From Kudoa neothunni (taxonomy: Eukaryota; Cnidaria), in contig OZ199840.1 of assembly GCA_964304625.1 (NCBI GenBank), positions 3,596,001 through 3,660,000 of the forward strand: a stretch of 64,000 nt of DNA, given 5' to 3'. Below, in pieces: positions 12,640-26,388 of the stretch. The translations under genes and the position numbers were made by a program. Each line of letters starts with the position of its first letter. Position 1 is the first letter of the stretch. Below the pieces are notes generated by a model. The model had not been told where the DNA came from, did no database searches, and saw only the letters and a program-made list of their open reading frames with translations.

Positions 12640-14095
12640 TGAGGGAGAAATTTTGAAAAAACGGTTGAGAATCAGGCTGGATTATCAGACGATTTTTGTA
12701 AATCGTACCAAAAAATTAAAATCGTACTAAAATTTTAAAAATAATACAAATAATATAATTCTAACAACATTAAACTAATTGAAACTGAAAAAATAATTCA
12801 TAGGATCCATTTATACATCAAAATATTAATTCATTTAATTTCCTCATCATATAGGTTTATTTTTTCCATCATTTTAGTCAATTGGTCAGATGGATTCCAT
12901 TCCATGCTGCTAGCGTCTTTTAGTAAATATTCAATATATAATGGCGCATTTATTGTTTCGTCTTCCAATATATATTTGTTTTTAACTTTTTTTTAATTCG
13001 CTAATGAAAATAATCTGTCAGCAGATCCGGACGAATGAGCCAAAGCAAGTAAAGACAGCATTAATTTTGAAAGTAATCGATACTTATGTTTCTCCTCCTC
13101 TTTCGTTTGTAACCGCATACCAATATTTCTTTGGTCTTTTTCAATGAAATGACCATTATTTTGCAAGCTAAGTTCTATCTATCAACTGCCAAAATTTAAA
13201 TACTCATCTTCAACAATAATGTTTGGAAATCTCTTTGAAAGGGAGGGGTAAAATGGAATGGGGGTTTCCTTCACTGACATTTACAGAATGCATTGCTTCA
13301 AATAATTGTATTGGCATAAATTTTGTGATTTTGAAAAACCTTTGAAATACCTGTTTCAGCAGTAATAAATGGGGATGCAGAGTTTTGGTAAGAATGGAAA
13401 CAAGATTTTGAGTACTTACTCCAGTAGTATTTTCATTCTGTACTGATTCTACTTTTGACTCATAATAAAACTTATCCTGATTAATATATTTTAATCTCCA
13501 GAAGGTGTTATTTTTCGATCAGATTTCTCAAAAAATAAGTACTTATCATTTTTATAATATTTATATAATATCTTAAAAGGAATTCCTTAGTTTATGAACT
13601 CTAAACTCTCATCTTGTAATTTAATTTTGAATTTATTGACTATGAGTAAGAAAAATTTGAAATGTATGGTACATTCTATTTACGAGTTTAAATAGAGGTG
13701 TAAATATTTTAGGTGCAGATTTAGCCTCGTTTTCTTATGGTCCAACCTTGAGAAACCTTGTGAGAATTGCCCATTCTCCCAATATTCTATGAATATGAAT
13801 AACTTGCTCAAGAGACAGCCATCTTATGCGACAAAGATACAATATGGCCTGATGCTCGATGCCGAATAATTATTGTAATCCGTTATATTTATTTTGATTT
13901 TTTGAGCTATTTGAGGAATATAAGTGGATACTTTGCGCCATATCTTCTAACACTTAATCTCATGTGGCATACACTTCTAATAATTCCATCTCGAAACTCA
14001 TTGACTTTAAAACGTACCACATTAAGTCGAAGTTGTACCAAAATAACCAATCCCTTTATGTAGGGAGAAAACGTACCAATTCTGACAACCCTGTT
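12640..14095 (-). mobile_element. hAT element remnant
   Basis: Read on the minus strand, the start is CAGGGTTGTCAGAATTGGTA (ending at 14094), a hAT-type terminus. The far end near 12679 reads CAGACGATTTTTGTAAATCG. Near the far end the minus strand encodes a hAT C-terminal dimerisation region (LALAHSSGSADRLFS, then KKVKNKYILEDETINAPLY). That region carries an in-frame stop, and the preceding transposase is broken into unreadable pieces. No target duplication could be matched. It is an old dead copy. Confidence 0.7.
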
Positions 14096-14477
14096 GAGAA
14101 CTCCTGATCTCATGACTAGACTCTAATCATTATAGGGTTAAAGAGATATTGGGGTGGAGTTGTGAAAGGCGAGCCGAATATTTTTTCTACATTTATTACT
14201 TATTTTTTATTTTATGAAATAATCCACAACAATTTCATTGTAATATAATAGTACGATAACGAAGATCTATAAACATAAACAACCCTCGAGTAAAATAGTT
14301 CTGTATTAAGAAAAATTTGGATTATAAAATAGTTAAAGCTAATAAATTAATGTTTCCTGGTCTGATTGAAATTTGATGTACTCTAAAATATCCAATTTGC
14401 TCCGAAGTCAACTCACAATTTTTTATTCGAAATGTTATATATTATTTCAGTAAACTACACTCCTGTGGACATAATAC

Positions 14478-14590
14478 AGTGAAACCTGGGATTTCGACCA
14501 TAACCCATTCTAAAAGTGTGTTCGAACCCCGAATAATTTTTCCCATGCAAACTAATGAAAATTAGTTATATCCGTGATCGCACATCAAAT
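14478..14590 (+). repeat. Tigger/pogo terminal-repeat remnant
   Basis: ACAGTGAAACCTGGGATTTC, then GTGTTCGAACCCCGAATAAT, resembles the ACAGT-ended termini of Tigger/Tc1-like elements. No partner end was identified nearby, so it is a solitary remnant. Confidence 0.4.
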
Positions 14591-16439
14591 AAATGATTAT
14601 ATTTATTCTTATTTATGAAAAGACATGCATACTTTGTGTTTATAAAATATAAAAATGAAATATAGGATAAATATTTTGTTGTTGTCATACGATGGATTAT
14701 AAACGATTCTCTTTCAATGGCGTTCGCACAATTTGATTCAGCGACTCTTCCATAATTTCTTTTCTCCTCTGTTTTTGCCCCAACTGGATTTGATCTGAAT
14801 ACCCTTTCTATATGTGCTTGAATTCAAAAGTGTTTCTGACTCTAAATTTTTGATCGAACTCCAATGTTGCATTGTATTACAGAAATTTAATTGTAAAATT
14901 TAAATAAAATTTTACATTTCTTCGATTATTTGTCATTTTTATTTTCTGATGAAATCTTGTTTCTTTATATTTCCATGCAATATACTTAATATATAAAAAT
15001 TGGTTAATTCAAATACTATAAACGCAAGATTTTATTTAAGGTACACTGTTTTGACATTGATATTGATATTCACGTGAGTTAATCCGATGTCATTATATTA
15101 ATCCGTCAAATTAGTGTAGTTATTGATATGTTGGAGTATATCGTGTATTTTTAGTATCAAAAATTCTCAACAATTTGTTTAATTTTTAAGTGAGAATTTT
15201 TCAAAATACTAAAAAACATTAAAAATCATGAAAAATCTTTTACAGATTGATAAGATATTACTGAGAAATAGTTTTTATATATGGCTACTACGAAGTTAGA
15301 CCATAACACAGAAATAAAAACTAGTGAAAAGAACTTTGATGAATTTTTGATATTTTTAACACTATTAAACAATGTTTGAACGATTGAGAAATACTGTTTA
15401 ATTATCAGTTCAAAAAATTTTCAGGTTTCTTACAACAAAACTTGAGTCGATTCTTCATCTGAGGTTGGTAACTGACCAATAATTTTTCTTGATTCGACGT
15501 ATTACAAATATTTGTGCTCTAATTTAGCCATGATATGGAAACCGTTTACTCGTGCAGTCGTATAAATATGATGTTTGAATTTTCGTATCGAAAAACCTAT
15601 AATGTAACAACAATGTCATATTATGTCGATATGGGCATTATTTTTTTAAATATCGTACAACAAAACGCACAATACGTGTAAGAATAAACTACATCTGTTG
15701 ACAAAAAAGAATATAAAGTTCCATTCGTCCGATTCAACTTCGATGGAATACTTATGTTTAATTTCCTGTTATTCTAGTAAAAACAATAAGAGGCTCTGGT
15801 ATCTGATAGGTATTGATTATCGTGAAAAAGATCATGTTTAAATTTTGTTAAATGGTAATTTATTTGAGTCCCGTTAATTTGTCAATCGTAAACATCACTG
15901 GGTTAATAAGCATGGATAGTTCTTCAGTTTATTCAGTAAATGGAAATTATTTGTTGTTCATTTAAAAACTGTTAAAAGATTATCGAAATCGTAACCTAAG
16001 GAAATTTCTATTATTCGGCCAAAACTAACTGGCATAACCATTCTTCAACTCCAATCAAGCGTATTATTTTTTGATTGACTTAATTATGCTATTAATCCAA
16101 TTTATAATTACCATAAGAGTGATTACCTTTTAAAAATATAATTCTAAAATTGTCATACTAAGAAATACGTAATTTATTAACAATATAAAGTGGTTTAATC
16201 ATCTTATCGCGGTAGAGAGACAATCAAAAGTCAAAGAGATTCAAACAAACTTTATTTATTGTCATCGTCTTCTTTAGGTGTATAAGGTTTTAAACTGTTC
16301 GATTAAATTTTCCAACATTAAAAACTCATTTGGTGTAATAGAAAGCATCAAGCCAATCAGACGCCCCCTAATACCATTCGAATATTACAGGTAATTAGAA
16401 AACGAATGCGCGATTTTATCTTGTCATAGAGCCGTGTGT
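14591..16439. other. Intergenic, no gene recognised
   Basis: AT-rich, no exon recognised. It contains the likely promoter and any 5' untranslated exon of the TBC-TLDc gene. Confidence 0.5.
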
Positions 16440-19400
16440 ATGGCATCAGCTGAGTCGGAACGTCATTCCACCGACGATGGCAGAACAACCTTGGAATCTA
16501 TAGTAGTTGCCAATTGTGGAAATGACTTTCTGAATGGATGGGTGAAAAAAAAGTCGTTTGTCGACCATATTGAGGCTAATTGTTTCTCACCCAACCTCCC
16601 TATTCTAAGTTGTTATCAAACAAACGATAAGAAACCATCGTTTTTGAATGTGATTTCCAAATACAAATCAGAAAAGCTGGGAAGAAATAAAATCAACCCT
16701 GCCAATTTTCTCAACTCGTCCATATCACCGATTCGCACATCGGACAATTCTGGTATGCTCAGTTTTAGTGGTAGTCTCGATCATGCAGTTCCAATCAATA
16801 CAATTGGTGGCAATAGACATTTTTTGAAAAAATTCTCTAAACTGCTTCTGAAAAAACCATGCAGATTGGAGGATCAAGCTGAAATATGGCTGGTAGCTAG
16901 TGGAGCTGCTGATCTTCTTCATAAACCATTCTTTGAGGCTTATTATGAGGAATTGTGCAGCCATTACGATAAAAATCTGACCATACAAAGCCAAAATCTG
17001 TGCAACTCACCCACCATCATGAATCACGCCAATATCGTGTCAACGTTGAGTACTCATTGTTGTGAATATAATGTCAACAGGTCGCCGCCAAATAAATCCA
17101 CTCACAGTTGTTGCAGTAGACACATTAAATTGAATTTTTTCGATAAGTGTCACAATCCATTTTGTACTCCAAGCAAATCACTCCTAGCAACTTTTCAACC
17201 CCCATCCACTATCAACAATAATCATTCGGATAAAAGTAGTGGTCTCCCATCTCCTGAAAATAAATTAGACAACAACTTTATTTGTTGTCTTCGTGGTTAT
17301 GTTACAATTAAGAAAATGGTAACCGTTCTGAAATCATTACATCCTGAAATATCAGAGTTGTCGTTGTTGGAAGTGATATGCTGGATCACACTACATTTCT
17401 TTAAACGAGAAATTGAACTATTTGCTTTTCTACTCAGTCTTCTAAGATCGAAACACTATGACTACTTCGATCAAACTGTCTCACAAACTATTATCTCTTC
17501 TTTCACCCTACGACATCTACTTCAAGATCACGTCAAACGAAACTATTCCGCCTATCAACTTTCCAACAATCCCGACTTAATGTTTTATAGGAATTTAACC
17601 AAAATCAAACTTCCGAATGACGAATTCGAATACATGAACAGTAACAAACGGCTCGATATAAATTCCAAAGAATTTCTTCTTCCTAAATGGAAAGTGTTTC
17701 TACTGACCAACCTTTCATTTTGTTTACAAGTAATTTTAATTGCTATCTTGCCGCTTTTGTTTTCAATTAACACTTAAATCTTCTCAACATTATTAATTGA
17801 ATAATATTATTGTTTCGGTTGCTTTGATGATAATTACTGCACGTTTTAACAAATTATCTAATTAAACTGATTCAATAGATATTTTATAGGGATCGAAATT
17901 TGTTAATTGTCTATTCTGCAGCTTTGTTGTTAGGTAGTGGTGTAAAGTTACACATGAATTTTACTCTTTAGTCATTAATTTTTTATGGATGTCTTCTTAG
18001 TAGATAATTAATTTTTTAATTAACAACTCAATTTTAATAATATAATGCAGATTATTTTATCATTTTCTAAAGTTAAATAAGCGTGTTATTTCTGATGGTA
18101 ATTGAATCTGTAGATTCTATTGTTACCGGATTTAGTTTGACAATCATTTTTCTCCAAGTTAAAAGTTTATGTGCATTATATGGTAACTTGAATTAGTCGG
18201 AATCGATCTTTTTCTCAGTAAATATTTGTGAGTATTAGTCTAATGAATTTGTATAGAGTTTTAGGTGATTCTTCTAATAGTATCGATTAATCGATTCAAT
18301 TGCAATTAATATCTGCCATGACAATGAATTGGACAGCCACAATTTTGTTGGCTCAACTATTAAAGCTTTGAATTTCACAGTCATGATTATTTACTGAAAC
18401 AACAATATTTTTAGTTTGGTTTCTCCAAATTGTTTCGTTTATTAAAATACATCATAATGCGTGACTGAATACTTGATCTATTCACGCTTAAGTAAATAAT
18501 GACGGATTATCTCATATTTATGGGTAATCCGCGTTTAAATTAGCACTTGCGAGGCGTAAACCCTACAATTTTCATAATGGTGGAGGTATTTTTTCGGTTG
18601 TGAAAAATGGCGTGATAATAGCTAGTTTTTGATAGAATTGTTTTCATGAGTACAACTAACCATGGCCACCTTTGATGTCAATTTAGTGTTAGATGTAGAT
18701 TAGTCTTTTTCTTTGATTGATGTTCATTTTTTCGTGATTGTGCGAGTCAGTAGATAACATTATAGTTTCAATTAGACAAGCGTAGTAGGCTTTTAACTGT
18801 AAAACTTTATTAGACTCGTCTTCCGTTTAATATTTAATGTATGGGGTCATTTCATACATTGTGTGTATAGCAGGTTTGTGTTTTATGTTTTGTGAGCTTT
18901 AGATTTATTGTATTGTTTTTATAAATTTTGATTATTTCTACAGTAAATGATTTCTTTTTAATTTATATTAACATGAGAATGTCCAATTGTTGTTATAGTA
19001 AAATTCTTAAAAATATTATTAGAGATAGTTATAACTTACAAATTAAAAGTTATAAGATTTTTCATTCAATATTCTCTGAGGTAAGGTCTCTGTTCTGTAG
19101 GATATTTCATATTTAGGCTGTCAATTAAAGTTAACTAATTTAATTTTAGACGTTTATCTATGCGCTGGTTTAGTATATGATTTTTCATTGTTCCGTCGTA
19201 GTTTTTTTATGATAAATTTGTTGTAACTTGATCGATAACGGAGATACTATTATAAAAAAAATAAGATGCTTAATAAACGTCCATAATTAAATTTTTTACA
19301 ATTGATAATTTCATCTAAATATTTGCATGGAATTTGTTTGAACTTATGTTATATTTTCTGATTACAGAATGTGGATTTTTAATCATTATTAATGATGATT

Positions 19401-22166
19401 TTTGATGGCTGCTGTTTTTAAAATGTACAAATTTAATCTTAAATTCCCACTATGGTTGGAGCAAATTGTCATAATTATCACAACTGATATTTATTTGTCT
19501 TAAAACGAAATTTATTTTTTTATTGCGTTATAGAGTCAGAAATTATCAATTTTTTTAACTTTACATTGTGAATTAGATTTATACTTCCTTTAGATTATTT
19601 TTTTAAATGATATTTAATTTAATAATTAAAAAATAGGTCTAAAAATCCCGCCATATTAAGATATTGAAATACATGGTTTCACTGTTAATTTATGGATGTA
19701 ATAAATTTGTGAATAAATGCGGAAAGATGTTACTTTAGAATATAAACAAAATTTAAGTCGACTTTTTTTATTTGATCATAATTTACTAAAATATTATGTT
19801 AGCGTATTATAGACTTTTGTTGATAACCATGGAAGTCAAAGTGAATTAATTTTTCTTGCTGAGAGAATATTTTTTAAGATATCTACCATACCGAACTAAT
19901 TTGCTAATAGTTTAATATTATGATTTAAATGGCCATTCCATTACTTTTAATTGTTTGAGCGAGTATTAATGTTTTTTGGAGACTCATAAATTCTCGATTA
20001 GCATTGCAAACATAACTATTTTTATATGTAGTTTACATTTTTTTCGGAGATGAGCCTAAGTGATGAATATTGGATATTGTTAAACGATACATTAAATCTA
20101 ATTATGTGGTGATAGTTATTTTTTATTTAATAAAATAAATGATGTTGAGAAAGTTTAAGGATATCACTATTCTTAACATTATTGAATATTTATTAATTGG
20201 ATTATTTTCTTACGTCTCCAATTAAATTAGGTTCGAATTATCAACTACTTTGTTATAAACGGTCCTGGAATCCTCTTTCAAACTTTTATGTTTTATTTTT
20301 CTCGTCTTCACGAAAATCTACACAAAAATAACATAAATCCATTAAAACTCTCTCACGATTTAAACAACAAATTCTATCTGAGTATTCTAGTGAAGATTAT
20401 TTCGAGTTGTTCCAATGAGGATACATTTGATCAAATAGTAAAAGTACCAGTGAAAACCAGTCGGATTAATTTTTTGTATCGAATCTACTTTTCTTATTAC
20501 AACTGTGGCCATATTAGCAGCGATCTCGTTAAATTTCTTTTCAAATGTGTCAAACGAAGCAACTCTTCCAAAAACTGTTCCAGATTGGGGGCTTCTCGAT
20601 CAAATCTGAAAGTTAGATCTTACTCAATCAATTCGTTGAAAAGTGCCACCAATTTCCAACAAGAAAACAACGAGGAACTCACTCCCATTTCCAGTGGAAG
20701 CACCTCTAAAAATTCATCCGAATTAAGCTCCGATCTTGTCAATTCACAGTTGCATTCGCCCACCGCTCTCTTAAAATACAACGAAGTAATGTATTCTCAT
20801 TATTTAATGTATATTGATTTTCTCTCTAGTGGAAAGATTTGTTTCATTGGATACCTTATCGCATTCATCTACTTAAAGCAGTTTGTATTTTTAGTACATC
20901 CAAACATGGCTACAAGTATGTTGTTATATTTTTTCCTACATCATCTAATATTTGAATTCATTTTCAAGTCTGAAGACCTTATACAAACATTGTGAAAACA
21001 GTTCTCCTATCATTATATTTATTCACACGAAAAATAATGAAGTATTGAATTTTTCGTCGTATTAAAACTAATATTCACTATCTTTTTTAGTTGTTCGGTG
21101 CGTATATTAGTTGTAAACTTAACACAAGATTTACAAATCGAGGATTTTTTGGAAATGGTGAAACGTTTGTCTTCCAATTAAGACCTGTCACAAAAAAATA
21201 TATCTGGAGTGGACTTATAAACGATAAAGTCACGTCCACCAAATATACTATTGCTCAAGGTTAATATATTGATATATATATATATATATATATTTTAGCG
21301 TTTTCTCTTTTAATATTAAAATAATCATACTAAATCAATTTATATTCCTCAGTTTCAATTTGTTAAATACTTGATCAATCTTATTTCCGCTATTTAAATT
21401 GAAATTTTATTTAATAACTTTTATTTGATTGAATATTTATTAAATTTAAAAGTTTTTATGTACTGGTAACAATGTAATAGGAAAATTAACACATTCTAAA
21501 ATTTAGATCCTGCTCATCGAAGATCTCGTTCTTTCGGTTTCGCACCAAAAATACCCCCAAAAATTCACACTGGAAGCACATCCACAGTCGATCTAAGTGG
21601 GAAAAAACAGGCTATTGGCGCTAATTCTTCCGCCAATCGACCAAATATTCTTTCATTTATCAAAAATAGATTTAAATCTGCGTTTCGATTCAAAATTCCT
21701 TCCAATCGTCTTTCTAAAACTCGCTCAACTGCCGACCCTTCACCCGCTCTAATATCCATGGAAATGGATAATGTTGATAATAATTGCTTCGAGGGTGATG
21801 CGTATAATGTGTCGTCGACGGTCACCCCAAGAGATTCAGTTTTCTCTTATGATCAAAATAAGAACTCTAATGATCACAAAATGATTTTAAATGACCTATT
21901 TGTTAGTTGTGATAATTCAACCATTATGATTGGAGGTGGAAGGTAATTTTCCATGATATTTAAATTGAAATATTTTAAAATTGCCATTTTTTGTTTCTAG
22001 AGAAGGCTTTGCAATACAACTTGATGCCAACTTACTTAATGGCAATTCACGTGTTTGTGACACCTTCAATAATCCCTCCTTTGTTGCTGGAGAGGAGGGC
22101 GATTTTGTATGTACTAGAGTTGATGTAATTGGTTTTCTTGATAGTTCATCTAAATTGACCGATTAA
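16440..22166 (+). CDS. TBC1D24/Skywalker-like TBC-TLDc protein
   Basis: TBC1D24-type proteins act on synaptic and endosomal vesicle traffic; the TBC domain binds phosphoinositides and lacks the usual GAP finger residues. Seven exons (16440-17729, 20231-20785, 20830-20915, 20969-21041, 21091-21259, 21507-21942, 22001-22166) give 924 residues; the human protein has ~559. The first exon ends ...KWKVFLLTNLSFCLQ and continues across a 2.5-kb intron into VRIINYFVINGPGILFQTF, matching human '...[20 protein letters not shown]'. The other introns are 44-58 bp, except one of 247 bp. The TLDc part shows WKDLFHWIPYRI, FGAYISCKLN, GFFGNGETFVFQL and IMIGGGREGFAIQL, then CDTFNNPSF. Extra length comes from a long N-terminus, a Ser-rich linker after the TBC domain and a ~110-residue insertion inside TLDc. 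The ATG at 16440 is the first in frame; an upstream exon is possible. Confidence 0.88.
17730..20230 (+). other. Large intron of the TBC-TLDc gene
   Basis: A 2501-bp intron with donor CAA|GTAATT and acceptor TTAG|GTTCGA, far longer than the others in the gene. It is AT-rich and I see no exon, transposase or RNA gene in it. Confidence 0.75.
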
Positions 22167-22949
22167 AAGTTTTTATTTGTATGTAAATCAATTTTTAATT
22201 CATGTTTATATTTGATTTTTGTATTTGGAATATGATCTCTTTTTTTCGCTTGGAATTTATTTGTTTCTATGTGCAGATAATCTTCAGAAATTTTTTTATT
22301 TTTATAAACTCTAATCTAACTGAGTCTATTTGTTTGTAATTTAGTAACCTCCGACATTGACTTCACCTTTCATTAAACCCATTTATTCGGTTAATTAAGG
22401 TATCGGTCTTTTTTGGTGACTGCCATGTAAATACTCTATTTTTAATAGTTTTTAAATATCACAATAATTATCTAGCTAAACTCCCAATATTCAAACAAAA
22501 ATTATATAAGTCAATACATATTTAGATCCTTATGTTTATAGATTAAAATTAATGTATTGCCCAGCTTTGCCTAGGTAATATTTTTGGCTGAGAAGCTTCC
22601 TAGTAACATTCAACAGATTTTTATAATCCTTCAAATTAATCTATAAGCGGGGTCAAACTAAAATTTTTTAAGTATCATGCTTTTAACGATTTGGAGTATT
22701 AAATCAAAATTATGATCATTTCTCTGCAGGTGTGATACTAATCTCACCCTTCAATTAACCATTGTGTGACCCCCGCCAACGTTAAATAATTTAAGGTTAG
22801 AGTCGCATTTATTTCGCATTCCGAATTATTTAAATTCCCATGAAGTGCTACGTAAAACGTTATTTTTTGACTCCTGTGATTTTTTGATGTCAAATTGTGG
22901 CCTCGACTCAGAAAGTTTTTTCACCATGATTTGAGAAATTAAAAATATA
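22167..22949. other. 3' flank, no gene recognised
   Basis: Downstream of the TBC-TLDc stop codon. No coding signal was recognised. Confidence 0.5.
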
Positions 22950-25130
22950 ATGATAGTAGATAGGTCACAGGTTATTGTGGAGCGTTTGGCTCCCCCATTT
23001 TGAGCGTATTTTTTGACCCTTTTCGTCGTAAGCGTGTCAAACATTTTTCCAACATTATAAAAACAAATTATTCTTCTAATCGCATAATCGAATTTATGAT
23101 GGCGAAGTCAACAACATAATCCTCTTGTTAAACACTGGTTTCTATATTTCATTATAAAGGAATATGAATGTGATTACAATTCGTGCATTTAAATGCTTAT
23201 TTTATTTTTGCATGGTAATATAATGAAAACAAATGAACAATAAGTCATTATAAACGGTTGTTGTTCAGGCATGTAGAATATTGAAACTTTCTCCATCCTC
23301 ATAGCATTTTTTCATTTTTATTTTCTCCTAATTAAAGCTATATAAATGATTTTAGTATTACATATATTTCCATTCGAAACGCTACACTATTAGAGGCAAT
23401 TATTTGGCATTATTTGATAAATTGTCTCCAAAACTGTGCTTAAAATGCGATTATTACTTAAAAAATTTGTAATTAACTAAAATAACAGTTATTAAAAAAG
23501 TTAATAATTGACATTAATCTTTAGAAATGAATTTTATTTGGCGGATTATTATTAATGGAAAGCTGACTGTTATATAAAAAAGTTTATACAAACTTTTTTA
23601 TTTAATCAATTTTCAACATCGATTTTTCAATCTCCGTTAAGTGTAATATATTTGATATTTTTTAATATTAAATTTCTTTTTTCTTCATATTCGTTATTTT
23701 TAATGGAACAAAGTCAGATAAATATTGAGTTATGGGTTTAATTCAATTAACTAAAACTTACAATAATATTCTAACGTTTCCTTGACTCAAATTTATGTTC
23801 AACTTCGAAATTAAACATATATTTTATTTTTTTTAATTTTACAACAAATGTTTTGATTGAATTTAGTATTAATCTAATTATTATATTCTAATTATGTCGA
23901 ATATTAATGCTTTTTTGTGACAAAACTCAAACTAAATGCTCTTAATTTGTTGTTATTTGGAAGTTTTTTATAATATTTTAAGATTCGTTCTTAAAATAGA
24001 AATCAATACATTTTCTATATGAATACAAAGTATGATTAATTTTTCCACCAAGTCACGTTGGTGGTTTCTCTCCTCTTTATTTGTCGTGATGCAATGGTAG
24101 CAATTTATTCTTATTGAAAAATTTATATTGAGAAAATGATAGCAAATACTTATTTTAACATTTTTTTATTTAATATTTGTTTTATATAATTTCAATGAAT
24201 TATATTAACGTTGATATCGTTTTAAAAATAATACTTTCAAACGATAAATGATATACGGTGCTAGATGTTTATTGAATTAGGGATAATTGTGAAATTGTTC
24301 ATAACCATTCTTGAGGGTATAAATTCGTAAGTGCGCTGCGATTCTCAGCCATTGGGACAATAAAAACATTTCCTACAAAAAGAAAACCAACTGCTTGTTT
24401 CGTAGCCGACACAAAAACCATCATCTGATAAGTGTATCGTGTGCATTCGCAGTCAGAATAATGAAAATGACAATCTTAGGAGAAGATAAATATTTTGTTC
24501 TTGTGATGACTCATGGGAAACTTTTTAGAAGTTATCAAAATTATTTTTCAGATTGAATTATTATCCATCAAAGAGAATTCATTTCTGAAGATTGTTCTCA
24601 TTCTTAAACATTCTTAAGAACCATTAAATTAGTTGTTTATACATTTTCCAGTTAATAATTACTTCTTAGAGTCAAGGTTAGGAGATTATTTACCAAATTA
24701 CACTCAATAATTGCTTTAAACGATAGAGCGTTTCGAATTGAAAGATTTATAATATTAAAAATAGTTATTCTTCTTTAAATAAGCAAAAATGTAAATTAGA
24801 AAGTGTTATGACTATGGAGAAACTTTTAATATTCTATGTTTCTGAACAACAGCCATTAATAATGACTTACGGTTAATTTTTTTAAAGATAATATCATGTA
24901 AAATAACATAAACATTTAAGTGCACGAATTGTAATCACATTCATATTCCTTCATAGTGAAATATAGAAACCAATGTTTAACGTGAGGATTATGTTGTTGA
25001 CTTCGCCATCATAAATTCGATTATGCGATTAGAAGAATAATTTATTTTTATTATTTTGGAAACAATTTTGAGCCACTTCCGACGAAAAAGGTTATAAAAA
25101 CACGCTCCACAATTACCGATAGGTCGTGGC
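22950..25130. mobile_element. Long inverted-repeat element, non-coding
   Basis: The stretch 22961-23192 and the stretch 24919-25130 are inverted copies of about 210-230 bp, sharing ACAATTCGTG, GAATATGAATGTGATTAC, TTATGATGGCGAAGTCAACA and CGATTATGCGATTAGAAG. The 1.7 kb between them has no coding content. This is the layout of a non-autonomous DNA transposon with long terminal inverted repeats. Part of the right flank (ATAATATCCAGGTGACTTTT region, 25145-25275) has a relative near 50890-51010, so the family is dispersed. The superfamily is unknown, and the outer boundaries and target duplication were not found. Confidence 0.6.
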
Positions 25131-26388
25131 TGTTGCAATGGATCATAATATCCAGGTGACTTTTGACCTTAGCTCATTATCTTTGGTCCAACATTGTCGT
25201 TCTCAGAGGTTCAAAATAATGAAATGTAGCATATTCTAAAAAAGGAAGTTTATATATCAGCTTATAAATGAGATCTGTTGTGATTAAAAATATCCATGTT
25301 AATGGCCGTTATCGTTTAAAAGGCACTCTATATTAATAATTTTCTGATTATATTAAGATTAATGTTTGTGAGCGCGTGCGGGTGAATACTTAAATCTGCT
25401 ATTTATTATATTTCGTATTTTTTAATTGAGGCTTTTAATTTGAAATTGAAATTCAACAATTATTCCCACAATAATACCACAACCTTGGACAGCTCTCTCG
25501 GCAAGGAAAAATTCTCATAACAAAATAGAAAGTTTGGTAACATTGCAGAACAATAGCCTCATTTCCGATCAAACCTTATAATTAGATCGAACATTAATCC
25601 TATATTTTTATTCTTATAAATCCCCGAAATTAATAATAAGTAATCACTAGGGAGAGATTGTGATGGAGTATTAAAATCAGTTTTCACACTCATATTTAAG
25701 GATCTATAAGGGATAGTTTTTCGGCTAAGTGTTTTAGCCTGTAAAAATGATTACAAGGAGATACACAATAGAATACAAGAACTAATACATGTAACAAATA
25801 GATTATCGAATATAAAATCTTATTACATCTAAAATTAATGAATACACTAAATAAAATAATAAGCCAGATCGGTTTTTTCGCTTTCGCTGATTTGGATTAG
25901 AGTTATCATTCCGCGGTTTTGCCGTAAGTCGTATCTAATCACCCTAATTATTCATTAATGTTTGTAAGTACATAGAATAAAATGTAAAATATAACGTGGA
26001 TTTCTTATTTTCGTATTTAATCCAAAATTTTAATGTAAATGTACGTGCTAATAAACTTAAATGTAAATTAAAGGTGATTATATTATCCATCGTGCGTTTT
26101 TATACGATCCAAAATTGCGCGAATTTATATGTTAATATTCATGGAAGCCAGAATATGTACATTCAAATTAACCATAACTTTATCTCTGATTATATTGAGC
26201 TTAATTTTTACAAATACCATATTCAAAGTAACATTTAAATAATATTTGGATTTAAAATGGAGGTGATCTAATTTTATACTAAAATTCTAGCTAATATTAT
26301 TTCCACCGGTCGTGATATAAAACAACAACTTTTTTCTAAGGGGCAAACAACGTATAGTTATTATTGTTGGAGATAAATTTGATGATCA
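25131..26388. other. Intergenic, repeat-derived in part
   Basis: The first ~150 bp resembles 50890-51010. No gene was recognised in the rest. Confidence 0.5.
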
